A DNA stretch of 64,000 nucleotides from Burkholderiaceae bacterium (GTDB taxonomy: Bacteria > Pseudomonadota > Gammaproteobacteria > Burkholderiales > Burkholderiaceae_C). Where the stretch lies: positions 145,728-209,727 of the forward strand of contig CAKKRJ010000012.1 in the NCBI GenBank assembly GCA_919902775.1, given 5' to 3'. Of the stretch, positions 39,046-49,150 are shown in pieces. The notes under the pieces were generated by a model. That model was not told the origin of the DNA. It was given only the letters and a program-made list of their open reading frames with translations, and made no database searches. Within the stretch, counting starts at the first letter, position 1. Every line of letters begins with the position of its first letter. A program made the position numbers and the translations under genes.

Positions 39046-39074
39046 CTTGAAATCGATCCAAATGCCCTTATCAT
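39046..39074 (+). promoter_or_regulatory. groESL promoter, overlapping heat-shock and housekeeping elements
   Basis: CTTGAAA (39046-39052), 12 bases, then CCCTTATC (39065-39072) resembles a sigma-32 promoter. TTGAAA (39047-39052) with TATCAT (39069-39074) at a 16-base spacing also fits sigma-70. The -10 end touches the CIRCE operator. Assignment is by pattern only. Confidence 0.55.
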
Positions 39075-39100
39075 TAGCACTCGAAGGAGTTGAGTGCTAA
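39074..39100. promoter_or_regulatory. CIRCE operator (HrcA binding site) of groESL
   Basis: Perfect 9-bp inverted repeat TTAGCACTC-N9-GAGTGCTAA, the exact CIRCE consensus. It lies 82 bases before groES and abuts the promoter, so HrcA repression of groESL is expected. Confidence 0.95.
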
Positions 39101-39182
39101 CAGGCGCCCTCCTCAGATCCCAGTGCCACCCCTTTGTGGTGCGCTTTGTTTTTCAACCCTTGTTTCAAATCCAGGAGATTCC

Positions 39183-39470
39183 ATGAAACTGCGTCCTTTG
39201 GGCGATCGCGTGATCGTCAAACGTGTCGAAAGCGAAACCAAAACTGCCTCGGGCATCGTGATCCCCGATTCCGCTGCAGAAAAGCCTGATCAAGGTGAAG
39301 TCCTGGCCGTCGGCCCCGGCAAAACCAACGACAAAGGCGAGACCAAAGCCCTGAGCGTCAAGGTCGGTGACCGCGTCTTGTTCGGCAAGTACAGCGGCCA
39401 GACCGTCAAGGTCGACGGCGACGAGCTGTTGGTCATGAAAGAAGAAGACCTGTTCGCGGTCGTCGAGTGA
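39183..39470 (+). CDS. groES: GroES co-chaperonin
   Basis: 95-residue protein that caps the GroEL barrel. [16 protein letters not shown], the mobile loop around [16 protein letters not shown], and the end [16 protein letters not shown] are diagnostic. CAGGAGA lies seven bases before the ATG. First gene of groESL under CIRCE control; groEL follows after 80 bases. Confidence 0.97.
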   Translation: MKLRPLGDRVIVKRVESETKTASGIVIPDSAAEKPDQGEVLAVGPGKTNDKGETKALSVKVGDRVLFGKYSGQTVKVDGDELLVMKEEDLFAVVE

Positions 39471-39547
39471 TTTGCGGGACAGACCGACTGACGCGCGCAG
39501 CGCCAAGTCGCTCTGTCCTCAACTGATTAATTGAATTTAGGAGCTAA

Positions 39548-41200
<1,653 letters not shown>

Positions 41201-41260
41201 TCGCCCTGTCGGTCAACAGACCCTGTCTGTCACCCCGGGCCTGGCCCGGGGTCTGACCCG

Positions 41261-41296
41261 AAAGCCCCACAAGGCCCGCGCCTTGTGGGGCTTTTT
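41261..41296 (+). terminator. intrinsic terminator of groESL
   Basis: Perfect 14-bp stem AAAGCCCCACAAGG/CCTTGTGGGGCTTT (41261-41274 with 41281-41294), 6-base loop, followed by TT at the end of a T6 run. A second GC-rich inverted repeat, ACCCCGGGC/GCCCGGGGT, precedes it at about 41232-41251. Confidence 0.92.
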
Positions 41297-41415
41297 TGCG
41301 TCCAGTGCACGGGTGCGGTCAAAGCCGACTTCCAATTTCCACATCCGATAGACTGCAACTTGGCGCTTGTCCGCTGACCAACGGGCAAGCTTTACCAAAC
41401 CCTGTGTGGACCCCC

Positions 41416-42966
41416 ATGACCCCACTTCACCGCAACAACGCGCAGCGCTTGATCCTGGCCCTGGACCAAGGCACCAGCTCCAGCAGGGCCGTGGCCTTCA
41501 ACCACCGCGGTGAAGTTTTGGCCATGGCCCAGCGCCCGACAACACAGCACTTCCCCCAACCCGGCTGGGTGGAACATGACGCGCTGGAAATTTGGCAAAC
41601 CCAACTCAGCGTCGCCCAAGACGTGATGGACCAGCTGGGCACGTCGCACACGGTCGTCGCACTGGGCATCACCAACCAGCGCGAAACCACCGTCCTCTGG
41701 CACCGCAAAACGGGTCAACCCATCCACCCTGCCTTGGTCTGGCAAGACCGGCGCACGGCAGCCGAATGCGACCGCCTGCGCTCCGAAGGCTACGCAGACA
41801 TGATTCAGGCGAAGACCGGCTTGGTTTTAGATGCCTACTTCAGTGCCAGCAAGATCGCGTGGTTGCTCGACCACATCCCGAATGCGCGCGCCATGGCAGA
41901 AGCTGGCGAGCTGGCGTTTGGCACGGTCGACAGCTGGTTGCTGTGGAACCTCACACAAAGTGCATCCGACTCGCAGCCCCACCTTGCCGTGCACGCGACC
42001 GATGTCTCCAACGCCTCACGCACCATGCTGTGGAATATCCACACCGGGGACTGGGATGAGGCATTGCTCGCGCTCTTTCGAATCCCACGCGCCCTGCTGC
42101 CCGAAGTCCGTCCCAGCAGTGGGGCGTTTGGTCACGCCCTGCCTTTGGGGGGCATCCCCATCATGGGCATGGCGGGTGACCAGCAAGCCGCGGCGTTTGG
42201 TCAAGCTTGTTGGCAACCGGGCATGGTCAAAAACACCTACGGCACGGGCTGTTTTTTGCTGTGCAACACCGGGCAGCAAGCGATCGCATCCCAGCACCAG
42301 TTGCTCAGCAGCACCGCGTGGCAACTCAGCCAACCCGAACTCAGCCCCAGGCAGTACTGCCTGGAAGGCAGCGTCTTCATGGGTGGTGCCATCATTCAGT
42401 GGCTGCGCGATGGACTGGGCATCATTGAACAAGCACAGGAAGTCGAAGCCTTGGCCACGGGGGTGGCAGACAACGGCGGCGTCATGCTGGTGCCCGCCTT
42501 CACCGGACTGGGGGCACCTTATTGGGACGCCTCGGCGCGCGGCACTTTGCTGGGTTTGACACGGGGCAGTCACAAAGGCCACATTGCCCGCGCCGCGCTG
42601 GAAGGCATTGCCCACCAAGTCTGCGATGTGTTGAGCGCCATGAATGCAGACTTGTCAGCGCAATCGGGCACAGAAATTTTGGAGCTGCGCGTCGATGGCG
42701 GCGCGAGCCAAAACAACCTGCTGCTCCAAACACAGGCGAATTTGCTGCAAATTCCGGTGGTGCGACCCCAAATCACCGAAACAACGGCCTTGGGCGTGGC
42801 CTACCTTGCCGGGCTGGCCGTGGGCTTTTGGGCAAGCCAAAGCGAGTTGGCACAGTTTTGGCAAGTCGAGCGGCGCTTCGAGCCAGAGCCGGGCAGCGGT
42901 GCGTGGCGGCGCCAAGAGCGCGAACGCTGGGCCATCGCCATCGAAAAGTCGCGGGGCTGGGCCTGA
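41416..42966 (+). CDS. glpK: glycerol kinase
   Basis: 516-residue FGGY-family kinase that phosphorylates glycerol to sn-glycerol-3-phosphate. The ATP loop is [15 protein letters not shown]; substrate and second FGGY motifs are [37 protein letters not shown] and [14 protein letters not shown]. The ATG at 41416 gives the usual start; the frame is open upstream into the terminator. Its stop codon is directly followed by the glpD ATG, so the two form an operon. Confidence 0.95.
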   Translation: MTPLHRNNAQRLILALDQGTSSSRAVAFNHRGEVLAMAQRPTTQHFPQPGWVEHDALEIWQTQLSVAQDVMDQLGTSHTVVALGITNQRETTVLWHRKTGQPIHPALVWQDRRTAAECDRLRSEGYADMIQAKTGLVLDAYFSASKIAWLLDHIPNARAMAEAGELAFGTVDSWLLWNLTQSASDSQPHLAVHATDVSNASRTMLWNIHTGDWDEALLALFRIPRALLPEVRPSSGAFGHALPLGGIPIMGMAGDQQAAAFGQACWQPGMVKNTYGTGCFLLCNTGQQAIASQHQLLSSTAWQLSQPELSPRQYCLEGSVFMGGAIIQWLRDGLGIIEQAQEVEALATGVADNGGVMLVPAFTGLGAPYWDASARGTLLGLTRGSHKGHIARAALEGIAHQVCDVLSAMNADLSAQSGTEILELRVDGGASQNNLLLQTQANLLQIPVVRPQITETTALGVAYLAGLAVGFWASQSELAQFWQVERRFEPEPGSGAWRRQERERWAIAIEKSRGWA

Positions 42967-44352
42967 ATGCCACGCGAGCAGACTTGGCAAGCGGTGCAAG
43001 GGCAAGCCACGTGGGATGTTTGCGTGGTCGGTGGCGGCGCCACCGGTTTGGGTACCGCATTGGACGCGGCCACACGTGGCTACAGCGTGGTTCTGGCAGA
43101 AGCCGAGGACTTTGCAAGCGGTGCCAGCTCACGGTCTTCCAAAATGCTGCACGGCGGTGTGCGCTACTTGCAACAGCTTGATTTCGCCCTCGTCAAAGAG
43201 GCGCTGCACGAGCGTGCCAACGTGCTGGCCAACGCACCGCATGTGGCGCAGGTTCTGCCCTTTGTCATTCCCTGCGCATCGCTGGCCCACGCCGCGTTTT
43301 ACGGCAGCGGGCTCAAACTGTACGACCTGCTGGCGGGGCGGCGCAACGTGGGCTGTTCGCATCTCCTCTCCTCCAAGCAAGTCATGGCCCAAGCCCGCGC
43401 CTTGCGCCCCAGCGCCCATGGCATTCAGTACTACGATGGGCTTTTTGACGATGCCCGCCTGGCACAGTCGATTGCGCGCAGCGCCAGGCAGCGCGGCGCC
43501 GTGTTGATGAACTACTGCCGCGCCGACATCCGTGGCCAAGCCGATGACGGCGCTGCGCTGATCACCCTCAGCCGCAAAGACACGGCCGAACAGCACAGCT
43601 TGCGGGCCCGATGCACCATTTTTGCCACAGGCGCTTGGAGCGGCGAACGCGTGGCTGTGGCGCGGGGCAGCCACATCGTTTTGCCAGACATCGGCTTGTC
43701 CAGTGGGGTCTTGTTGCCCAAAACCCCCGATGGCCGCGTGCTCTTCCTGCTGCCGTGGCAGGGCCACACCCTGATTGGCACGACCGATATTGCCGTCTCC
43801 CAACCCGACTATCTGGACACCGCACCGCCAGAGGACATTGACTGGCTGCTGCGAACCGCCAGCCAAGCCCTGCAGCAGCCACTCACACCGAGCCAAGTGA
43901 GCGCCAGTTTTGTGGGGTACCGCCCCTTGGTTCGCCCCCCCGGTGCGCACAAAAACTCCTCGCAATTTTCGCGCGCCCACCTGGTGGAACGCACCGCTGA
44001 GCGCAGCTTGCGCGTGGTCGGCGGCAAATGGACCACCTACCGGCGCATGGCGCAGGACGTCTTGGACGCGGCCATTGCGCACGGCATCTTGTCGCCAGCA
44101 GCGCCATGCAGCACGGCCGATCTCGCCCTGAGTCCCAACCCCTTGCTCGACCATGCCTGGCAGACCCAGGGGCAGTGGAGCGACGCACAACTGCAACAAT
44201 TCGTGGCCAGCGCCGTGCAAGACGAAGCTGCCTGCACGGCGGACGATGTGCTCTACCGCCGCTTGCGCACCGGTTTTACAGACCAGGCGCTGGCGCAAAC
44301 CCTGCGCCCTCAAGTCGAGCGGTGGCTGAAAACCAGGCTGAGCGCGGGCTGA
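42967..44352 (+). CDS. glpD: FAD-dependent glycerol-3-phosphate dehydrogenase
   Basis: 461-residue membrane-associated flavoprotein that oxidises glycerol-3-phosphate to dihydroxyacetone phosphate and passes electrons to quinone. FAD motif GGGATGLGTALDAATRGYSVVLAE is at about residues 19-42; SSRSSKMLHGGVRYLQQ, RVLFLLPWQGHTLIGTTD and LRVVGGKWTTYRRMAQD are family blocks. It is at the short end of the family because the C-terminal domain is reduced. It begins at the base after the glpK stop. No GlpR regulator or glycerol facilitator gene adjoins. Confidence 0.93.
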   Translation: MPREQTWQAVQGQATWDVCVVGGGATGLGTALDAATRGYSVVLAEAEDFASGASSRSSKMLHGGVRYLQQLDFALVKEALHERANVLANAPHVAQVLPFVIPCASLAHAAFYGSGLKLYDLLAGRRNVGCSHLLSSKQVMAQARALRPSAHGIQYYDGLFDDARLAQSIARSARQRGAVLMNYCRADIRGQADDGAALITLSRKDTAEQHSLRARCTIFATGAWSGERVAVARGSHIVLPDIGLSSGVLLPKTPDGRVLFLLPWQGHTLIGTTDIAVSQPDYLDTAPPEDIDWLLRTASQALQQPLTPSQVSASFVGYRPLVRPPGAHKNSSQFSRAHLVERTAERSLRVVGGKWTTYRRMAQDVLDAAIAHGILSPAAPCSTADLALSPNPLLDHAWQTQGQWSDAQLQQFVASAVQDEAACTADDVLYRRLRTGFTDQALAQTLRPQVERWLKTRLSAG

Positions 44353-44422
44353 ATCGCACGGGCCGAATCAACCAGGTCTGGTCCAACCCGCATGCGGTCA
44401 ACCCTGCGCCAAGCACCCTGTT

Positions 44423-45172
44423 TTACAAGGCGGCCGCTTCGATCTGCACCACCCAGTAAGCGCCTTTGTCCTGCACCGCCTGAAAGCGCACCTTCTGGCC
44501 CACCTGCAATGCGTCCAGCTGCTCGGGCTGTTTGACCTGGAACACCATGCTCATGGGCGGCATGTCCAGGTTCGGAATCTCGCCATGCTGGAGTGCAATT
44601 TTGCGCGCCGCCTTGTCGATGCGGCGCACTTCGGCGTTGACCCAGGGCAAGGCGCTGGCCCCCTCGCTGACCCGTTGAATGCCCGAGCGCTGGGCCATGC
44701 GGCCTTGGCCCGGATAACGCTGAAAGCTTTGGCTGCTGCCGTCTTTCTTCACCAGCAGCACGTCGTAGGCGTCTTTGCGGCCCTTGTATTCAGGACCGTC
44801 CATGCCGGGGCTGCCCACCGGCATCCCGGGCACGGACAAGCCCAACGCAGTGGGCCGCTCTTTGAGCAAGCGGTGGATGTCGGCGGCAGGCACATGGCCT
44901 TCCACCACGTAGCCGCCCACCGTGGCGGTGTGGCATGAGCCGAGTTTGTCCGGCATGCCCAGCCGCTTGCGGGCGGCGGTGTTGCCCACATCGTGCACCT
45001 CGACCTTGAAGCCATTGGCTTGCAGGTGATCGATCCACAGGTGACAGCAGCCGCAATTGGGGTCTTTCCAGACCTGCACGGTGGTGGCCTGGGCCAGCGC
45101 CGTGCGGTGAAATCCTGCGGCGGTCGTGATGCCCAACAGGGCTGCGGCATGAAGCCATTGGCGTCTTTGCAT
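44423..45172 (-). CDS. periplasmic DUF411-CusF-like fusion protein (copper binding)
   Basis: 249 residues. An Arg-rich signal (MQRRQWLHAAALLG) ends near ALA-QAT at about residue 29. Residues 30-140 form a DUF411 domain with the metal-binding DPNCGCCHLW (Cys40, 42, 43), SCHTATVGGYVVEGHVPA and GLSVPGMPVGSPGM. Residues about 182-249 match the CusF/CopA metallochaperone fold: the H-x-MPPMSM type segment HGEIPNLDMPPMSMVFQV followed by VGQKVRF. These two families are commonly separate proteins. AAGGAG before the ATG at 45172 sets the start. It ends a copper cluster. Confidence 0.85.
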   Translation of the reverse strand: MQRRQWLHAAALLGITTAAGFHRTALAQATTVQVWKDPNCGCCHLWIDHLQANGFKVEVHDVGNTAARKRLGMPDKLGSCHTATVGGYVVEGHVPAADIHRLLKERPTALGLSVPGMPVGSPGMDGPEYKGRKDAYDVLLVKKDGSSQSFQRYPGQGRMAQRSGIQRVSEGASALPWVNAEVRRIDKAARKIALQHGEIPNLDMPPMSMVFQVKQPEQLDALQVGQKVRFQAVQDKGAYWVVQIEAAAL

Positions 45173-45183
45173 GGTGTTCTCCT

Positions 45184-45690
45184 TCACTTGACGGTGATGC
45201 GGCCAATCATGCCCGCTTCAAAATGGCCCGGAATCAGGCAGGCAAATTCAAACGTGCCAGCACGGTTGAAGGTCCAGACGATGGCGCCTTTTTGACCGGC
45301 ATTCACATGCGCCATATAGGGTTCATCGTGTTCCATGCCGGGGTGTTTTTTCATCATCTCGGCATGCGCTTTGAGTTCTTGTGGCGTGCCGAGCACGATC
45401 TCGTGCAGCACCTGCCCCGCGTTCACCGCCACCAGGCGCACGGTCTCGCCCAAGCGGATGTTCAGTTGCCGGGGGGTAAAGCGCATGTTGTCGGTCATGC
45501 GGATCTCGATGGTGCGTTGCACTTTTTTCGGGTCACCGGCCATGCCCCAATCTTTTTGTTCAGCGGCGACCTGTTCGGTCGCCTCCGCTTGGGCGTGGTG
45601 CGCCTGGTGGGCAGAAGGTGCGTGGGCATGCGCTGCGGGCAAGGCCAACAGGCCCGCGCTGAGCAGCAAAAAAGTCCATGTGCGGTTCAT
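45184..45690 (-). CDS. cupredoxin-domain periplasmic copper protein
   Basis: 168 residues, signal peptide ending near AHA at about residue 23, then a His-rich stretch (HAPSAHQAHHAQAE). The cupredoxin fold shows IEIRMTDNMRFTPRQLNI, and type-1 copper ligands are His in GQVLHEIVLG and Cys, His and Met in FACLIPGHFEAGM. A Met/His loop (EMMKKHPGMEHDEPYMAHV) may bind further copper. It precedes the DUF411-CusF gene by 11 bases. Confidence 0.88.
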   Translation of the reverse strand: MNRTWTFLLLSAGLLALPAAHAHAPSAHQAHHAQAEATEQVAAEQKDWGMAGDPKKVQRTIEIRMTDNMRFTPRQLNIRLGETVRLVAVNAGQVLHEIVLGTPQELKAHAEMMKKHPGMEHDEPYMAHVNAGQKGAIVWTFNRAGTFEFACLIPGHFEAGMIGRITVK

Positions 45691-45744
45691 ACAAATTCCT
45701 TGTCAATCGATGAAAAAGTCAAAGCCCTCGAAGGGGCCAAAGGT

Positions 45745-47181
45745 TCAGTGGCCAGCGCCATGGTGCGAACGGCCCTGGGGCTTGCGCGCGCTGCCTGCCG
45801 CAGACGGCGCAGGGGCAGCGCCTGGTGCGCGCGCCGCATTGGATGCGTTAGGCGCCTGGGGCGCAGGCGCCACCGGGCCGGTGTACTCATACGCCCGCGT
45901 GCCCGCCGGTTGCACGTAATCGCCGGGGTCGCTGTAATCGCCGCGCTTTTGCTCGGCCCGCACCTTGAGCGTGGTGAACATGCCGCCCATCTCAACAGGG
46001 CCATAAGGGCCGGTGCCCGTCATCATCGGGAAGGTGTTGGCAGGCAGTGACATCTCCATCTCGCCCATGTCGGCCATGCCGCGTTCACCCATGAGCATGT
46101 AGTCGGGGATGAGTTTCTGGATTTTTTGCACCAGACCCCGGTGGTCCACGCCGATCATGGTGGGCACGCCATGGCCCATGGCGCCCATGGTGTGGTGGCT
46201 CTTGTGGCAATGCATGGCCCAGTCACCGGGCTCGTTGGCCACAAATTCCAGCTGGCGCATCTGGCCCACCGCCACATCGGTGGTCACTTCGGGCCAGCGC
46301 GCGGTGGTGGGCACAGGTCCGCCGTCGGTGCCCGTGACCTCGAACTCGATGCCGTGGATGTGCACCGGGTGGTTGGTCATCGTCAGGTTGCCCACGCGCA
46401 CCCGCACCCGCTCATTCAGGCGTGCAACCAAGGGGCTGATGCCAGGAAACACCCGGCTGTTCCAGCTCCAGATGTTCTGGTCCAGCATGGTGTTCACGTT
46501 GGGGGTTTTGGCACCGGGCGTCACATCGAACGCGTTGAGCAGGAATGCGTAATCACGGTCCACCTCGGCAATCAGCGGATGCGGGGCTTTGGGATGGGTG
46601 ATCCACAAGCCCATCATTCCCATGGCCATTTGCGTCATCTCGTCGGCGTGCGGGTGGTACATGAAGGTGCCCGGCCGGCGCACCACGAATTCGTACACGA
46701 ACGTCTTGCCCACCGGAATCTGCTTTTGGTTCAGACCGCCCACACCGTCCATGCCGTTGGGCACACGCTGGCCATGCCAGTGCACGGTGGTGTGCTCAGG
46801 CAAGTGGTTGGTCACAAAAATGCGCACCCGGTCCCCCTCGACCACCTCGATGGTGGGTCCGGGGCTTTGCCCGTTGTAGCCCCACATGTTGACCACAAAG
46901 CCCGGCGCCATTTCGCGCACCACCGGTTCGGCCACCAGATGGAATTCCTTGACCCCGTCTTTCATGCGAAACGGCAAGGTCCAGCCGTTCAGGGTCACCA
47001 CCGGGTTGTAAGGACGGCCGGCGCCCGTGACCCCCGGCGGCGTCCACGGCGGGGCCGTGTCGGGACGGGTCTGCATGACGGGCTCGGGCAAGCCCGCCAG
47101 CGCGCTGCGGCTGACGGACGTGGTGGCGACAGCGACACCGGCTGCTGCCATGGCTTGGTGAAAAAAATCTCGGCGTTGCAT
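45745..47181 (-). CDS. multicopper oxidase (CopA-like, periplasmic)
   Basis: 478-residue three-domain copper oxidase. A Tat-like signal (MQRRDFFHQAMAAAG) opens the protein. The four copper-ligand motifs are HWHG (TTVHWHGQRVPNG), HPH (MYHPHADEM), HPVHIHG and HCHKSHHTMGAM, so type 1, 2 and 3 copper sites look intact. A Met-rich region (EMEMSLPANTFPMM) and a Pro/Ala/His tail of about 50 residues follow. Such enzymes oxidise Cu(I) in the periplasm and give copper tolerance. It is followed after 54 bases by the cupredoxin gene. Confidence 0.92.
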   Translation of the reverse strand: MQRRDFFHQAMAAAGVAVATTSVSRSALAGLPEPVMQTRPDTAPPWTPPGVTGAGRPYNPVVTLNGWTLPFRMKDGVKEFHLVAEPVVREMAPGFVVNMWGYNGQSPGPTIEVVEGDRVRIFVTNHLPEHTTVHWHGQRVPNGMDGVGGLNQKQIPVGKTFVYEFVVRRPGTFMYHPHADEMTQMAMGMMGLWITHPKAPHPLIAEVDRDYAFLLNAFDVTPGAKTPNVNTMLDQNIWSWNSRVFPGISPLVARLNERVRVRVGNLTMTNHPVHIHGIEFEVTGTDGGPVPTTARWPEVTTDVAVGQMRQLEFVANEPGDWAMHCHKSHHTMGAMGHGVPTMIGVDHRGLVQKIQKLIPDYMLMGERGMADMGEMEMSLPANTFPMMTGTGPYGPVEMGGMFTTLKVRAEQKRGDYSDPGDYVQPAGTRAYEYTGPVAPAPQAPNASNAARAPGAAPAPSAAGSARKPQGRSHHGAGH

Positions 47182-47183
47182 GG

Positions 47184-48563
47184 TCAGTGTCCTGTGCTGT
47201 TGGTGTTGGAGGGACTGGGCGTGCCAGCCGCATCGGTGCTGGCCGAATAAGGCAAACCAGCCAGCACGGCCATCAGGTCGGCCTGCGCCAGCCATGCCTG
47301 GCGTTGCGCTTGCAAGGCCGCATCCACGCGTTCGGTCCGAGTGCGGGCACTGGCCAGCAGATCCCAGGTGCTTTGGAGCATGCCGTTGTAACGCAGCGCC
47401 GTTTCTTGCGTGAGTTCATTGTGCAAACGCAGCACTTCGGCCCGGCTGGTGTGCGCGTTCTGGCGCGCCAGCTTGTAAGCGGCCACCGCCACCTGCACAT
47501 CGGCACGCACCTGGCGCGCCAGACGATCGGCCTGGGTGCGGGCCTGCCAGGCGTTTTCAAAGTCATGCCCCCAGCGCATGGTGCGGGGGTCCCACACCGG
47601 CACATCCTGTCCGGCCTGCGCGTTCAGTGCATTTTGAGCCGCCTGCAAGTCGGTGGCACTCAAGCCCAAACCGGCCATCAAGCGCCGCGCCTGCACGTCT
47701 TGCAACCCCCACTGCACATGCGCCTGCAAGGCCTGCGCCTGCAAGGCGGCCACATCGTCCAGCTTCAGACTGAGCTGGTCGCCAGCCCCGTCCCCGGTTG
47801 ACCCCACCAGCCCAGCAGCGGGCAAATCAAGCGGCAAATAGGCCGGCAATTGCTGCGCCAGCGCCTGCAGCGTCATGCCGGCACCGATGCGCTGCCACAA
47901 CGCGTTCAGCGCGCGCTCGGCTTGCCATTCGGCGTTGGCCAAACGGCTGTGGGCATCCCACAGCGGCAGCTCTTCCTGGATTTGCCGCACGCGGCTCCAG
48001 TTGCCCACCTGCGCCATGCGCTGCGCCAGCTCGGCGCCCGCTTGCGCCACCGCCAGAATGTCACGGCTGTGCGCCACCGACTGGCGCGCAGCCACCGCAT
48101 CGACCCATTGTTTTTGCACCGCCCAGCGCAGCGCCGCGGCCTGCTGGCGTGTTTCGGCGATGTCCTGCGCACCCATGCCCGGCTTGATCCAGGGCGTCTG
48201 GTCTTGCATGGCCAGACGGGTGGCGCGCGCCAAGGTGAGTTGGCCTGCATCTGGATGCACGGGCGCAGTGGAGGACTGCGGCGTGTTTTTTTGCTCCCAA
48301 CGCAGCACATCGGCATGGCCTCGCGGGAACTGGGCCACCGCGCGGTTGGCGTCTTGCCAACCAAGCGCTGCGCCACGCGTGGGGGCAGACGCATCCGGCG
48401 GCACGGGCACAGGAACGGTCGGCTGCGCGCCATGGACATGCGCGGAAGCAGGGGCCGACGGGGTGGACACCTGGGCCTGCGCCGAGGCCGTAGACCACAC
48501 GCACGCCAGCAGCGCAGCGCCTGAGGCCCAAAGGCCCAAGGCGCGTTTGAAAAAGTGGGACAT
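47184..48563 (-). CDS. TolC-family outer-membrane channel of the copper cluster
   Basis: 459-residue protein with a signal peptide ending near ASA-QAQ. The body is long alternating helices with two similar halves, typical of outer-membrane efflux proteins (AGQLTLARATRLAMQDQTPW... and VRADVQVAVAAYKLARQNAHTSRAEVLRLHNELTQETALRYNGML). The start MSHFFKRALG is chosen over an upstream codon because it begins the signal peptide. It overlaps nothing but lies two bases before the oxidase gene start. No RND pump or membrane-fusion protein gene adjoins. Confidence 0.85.
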   Translation of the reverse strand: MSHFFKRALGLWASGAALLACVWSTASAQAQVSTPSAPASAHVHGAQPTVPVPVPPDASAPTRGAALGWQDANRAVAQFPRGHADVLRWEQKNTPQSSTAPVHPDAGQLTLARATRLAMQDQTPWIKPGMGAQDIAETRQQAAALRWAVQKQWVDAVAARQSVAHSRDILAVAQAGAELAQRMAQVGNWSRVRQIQEELPLWDAHSRLANAEWQAERALNALWQRIGAGMTLQALAQQLPAYLPLDLPAAGLVGSTGDGAGDQLSLKLDDVAALQAQALQAHVQWGLQDVQARRLMAGLGLSATDLQAAQNALNAQAGQDVPVWDPRTMRWGHDFENAWQARTQADRLARQVRADVQVAVAAYKLARQNAHTSRAEVLRLHNELTQETALRYNGMLQSTWDLLASARTRTERVDAALQAQRQAWLAQADLMAVLAGLPYSASTDAAGTPSPSNTNSTGH

Positions 48564-48637
48564 GCCAATTTCCTTGAACGAACAAACACCGCATCGGCCA
48601 GCCCCAACGGCCAGCAGACGCACCTGGGGTGTGAAGT

Positions 48638-49078
48638 TCAGGAAATGGGGGGTTTGATCAACGGCGACAACACCATGGCCGCCTGTGGCTGCGGCACGGT
48701 CTCAGGCACTGGCTGGGCTTGAACCACCGCCAGTCCCCATGGCCAAACCATGAGGTTGGCACTTTGGTGGCAAACGCCACACAACTGGCAACCGCCATCG
48801 TGGCAATCGGCCTTTGACGCAGCCGCATCGACCGCCGTGTTGGGCACTTCATGCAACTCATGCAATGCATGCGCTTCATGCATCTTGTGCGCCGATCCCG
48901 CCACCGCCATGTCCATGAACTCGTGGCCAGCGTGCCCCGCATCCGCGTGTGACGCCAGACTGGCACTGACAGGAGCTTCAAGGGGGTACGCAAGGCCTTG
49001 TGCCATGGGCATCCACACGCCCGCCAACAGCCGCAAAGGCATGAGGCACAGCAAGAAGCAAAGGAACAATCGGCGCAT
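48638..49078 (-). CDS. small secreted His/Cys-rich protein of the copper cluster
   Basis: 146 residues, not assigned to a family with confidence. It has an N-terminal hydrophobic signal (LFLCFLLCLMPLRLLAGVW), a His-rich stretch (HADAGHAGHEFMDM, HKMHEAHALHELHEV), and a Cys cluster DCHDGGCQLCGVCHQS. The build recalls the small copper-linked DUF2946 proteins, but this is only a resemblance. First gene of the copper cluster, 74 bases before the TolC-like gene, suggesting metal binding or sensing in the periplasm. Confidence 0.7.
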   Translation of the reverse strand: MRRLFLCFLLCLMPLRLLAGVWMPMAQGLAYPLEAPVSASLASHADAGHAGHEFMDMAVAGSAHKMHEAHALHELHEVPNTAVDAAASKADCHDGGCQLCGVCHQSANLMVWPWGLAVVQAQPVPETVPQPQAAMVLSPLIKPPIS

Positions 49079-49110
49079 GGTCAAATCATAAGCGAATACT
49101 TGGCACGGGC

Positions 49111-49136
49111 ATTCGCGCGCGGGGGCGCTCCCACAA
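49111..49136. repeat. REP-like repeat, single arm
   Basis: ATTCGCGCGCGGGGGCGCTCCCACAA, of which the ends ATTCGCGCGC and GCTCCCACAA match the arms of the paired repeat after mrcA. It lies in the gap between the chemoreceptor stop and the copper cluster start. Confidence 0.8.
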
Positions 49137-49150
49137 GGTTCAGGGGGCCA

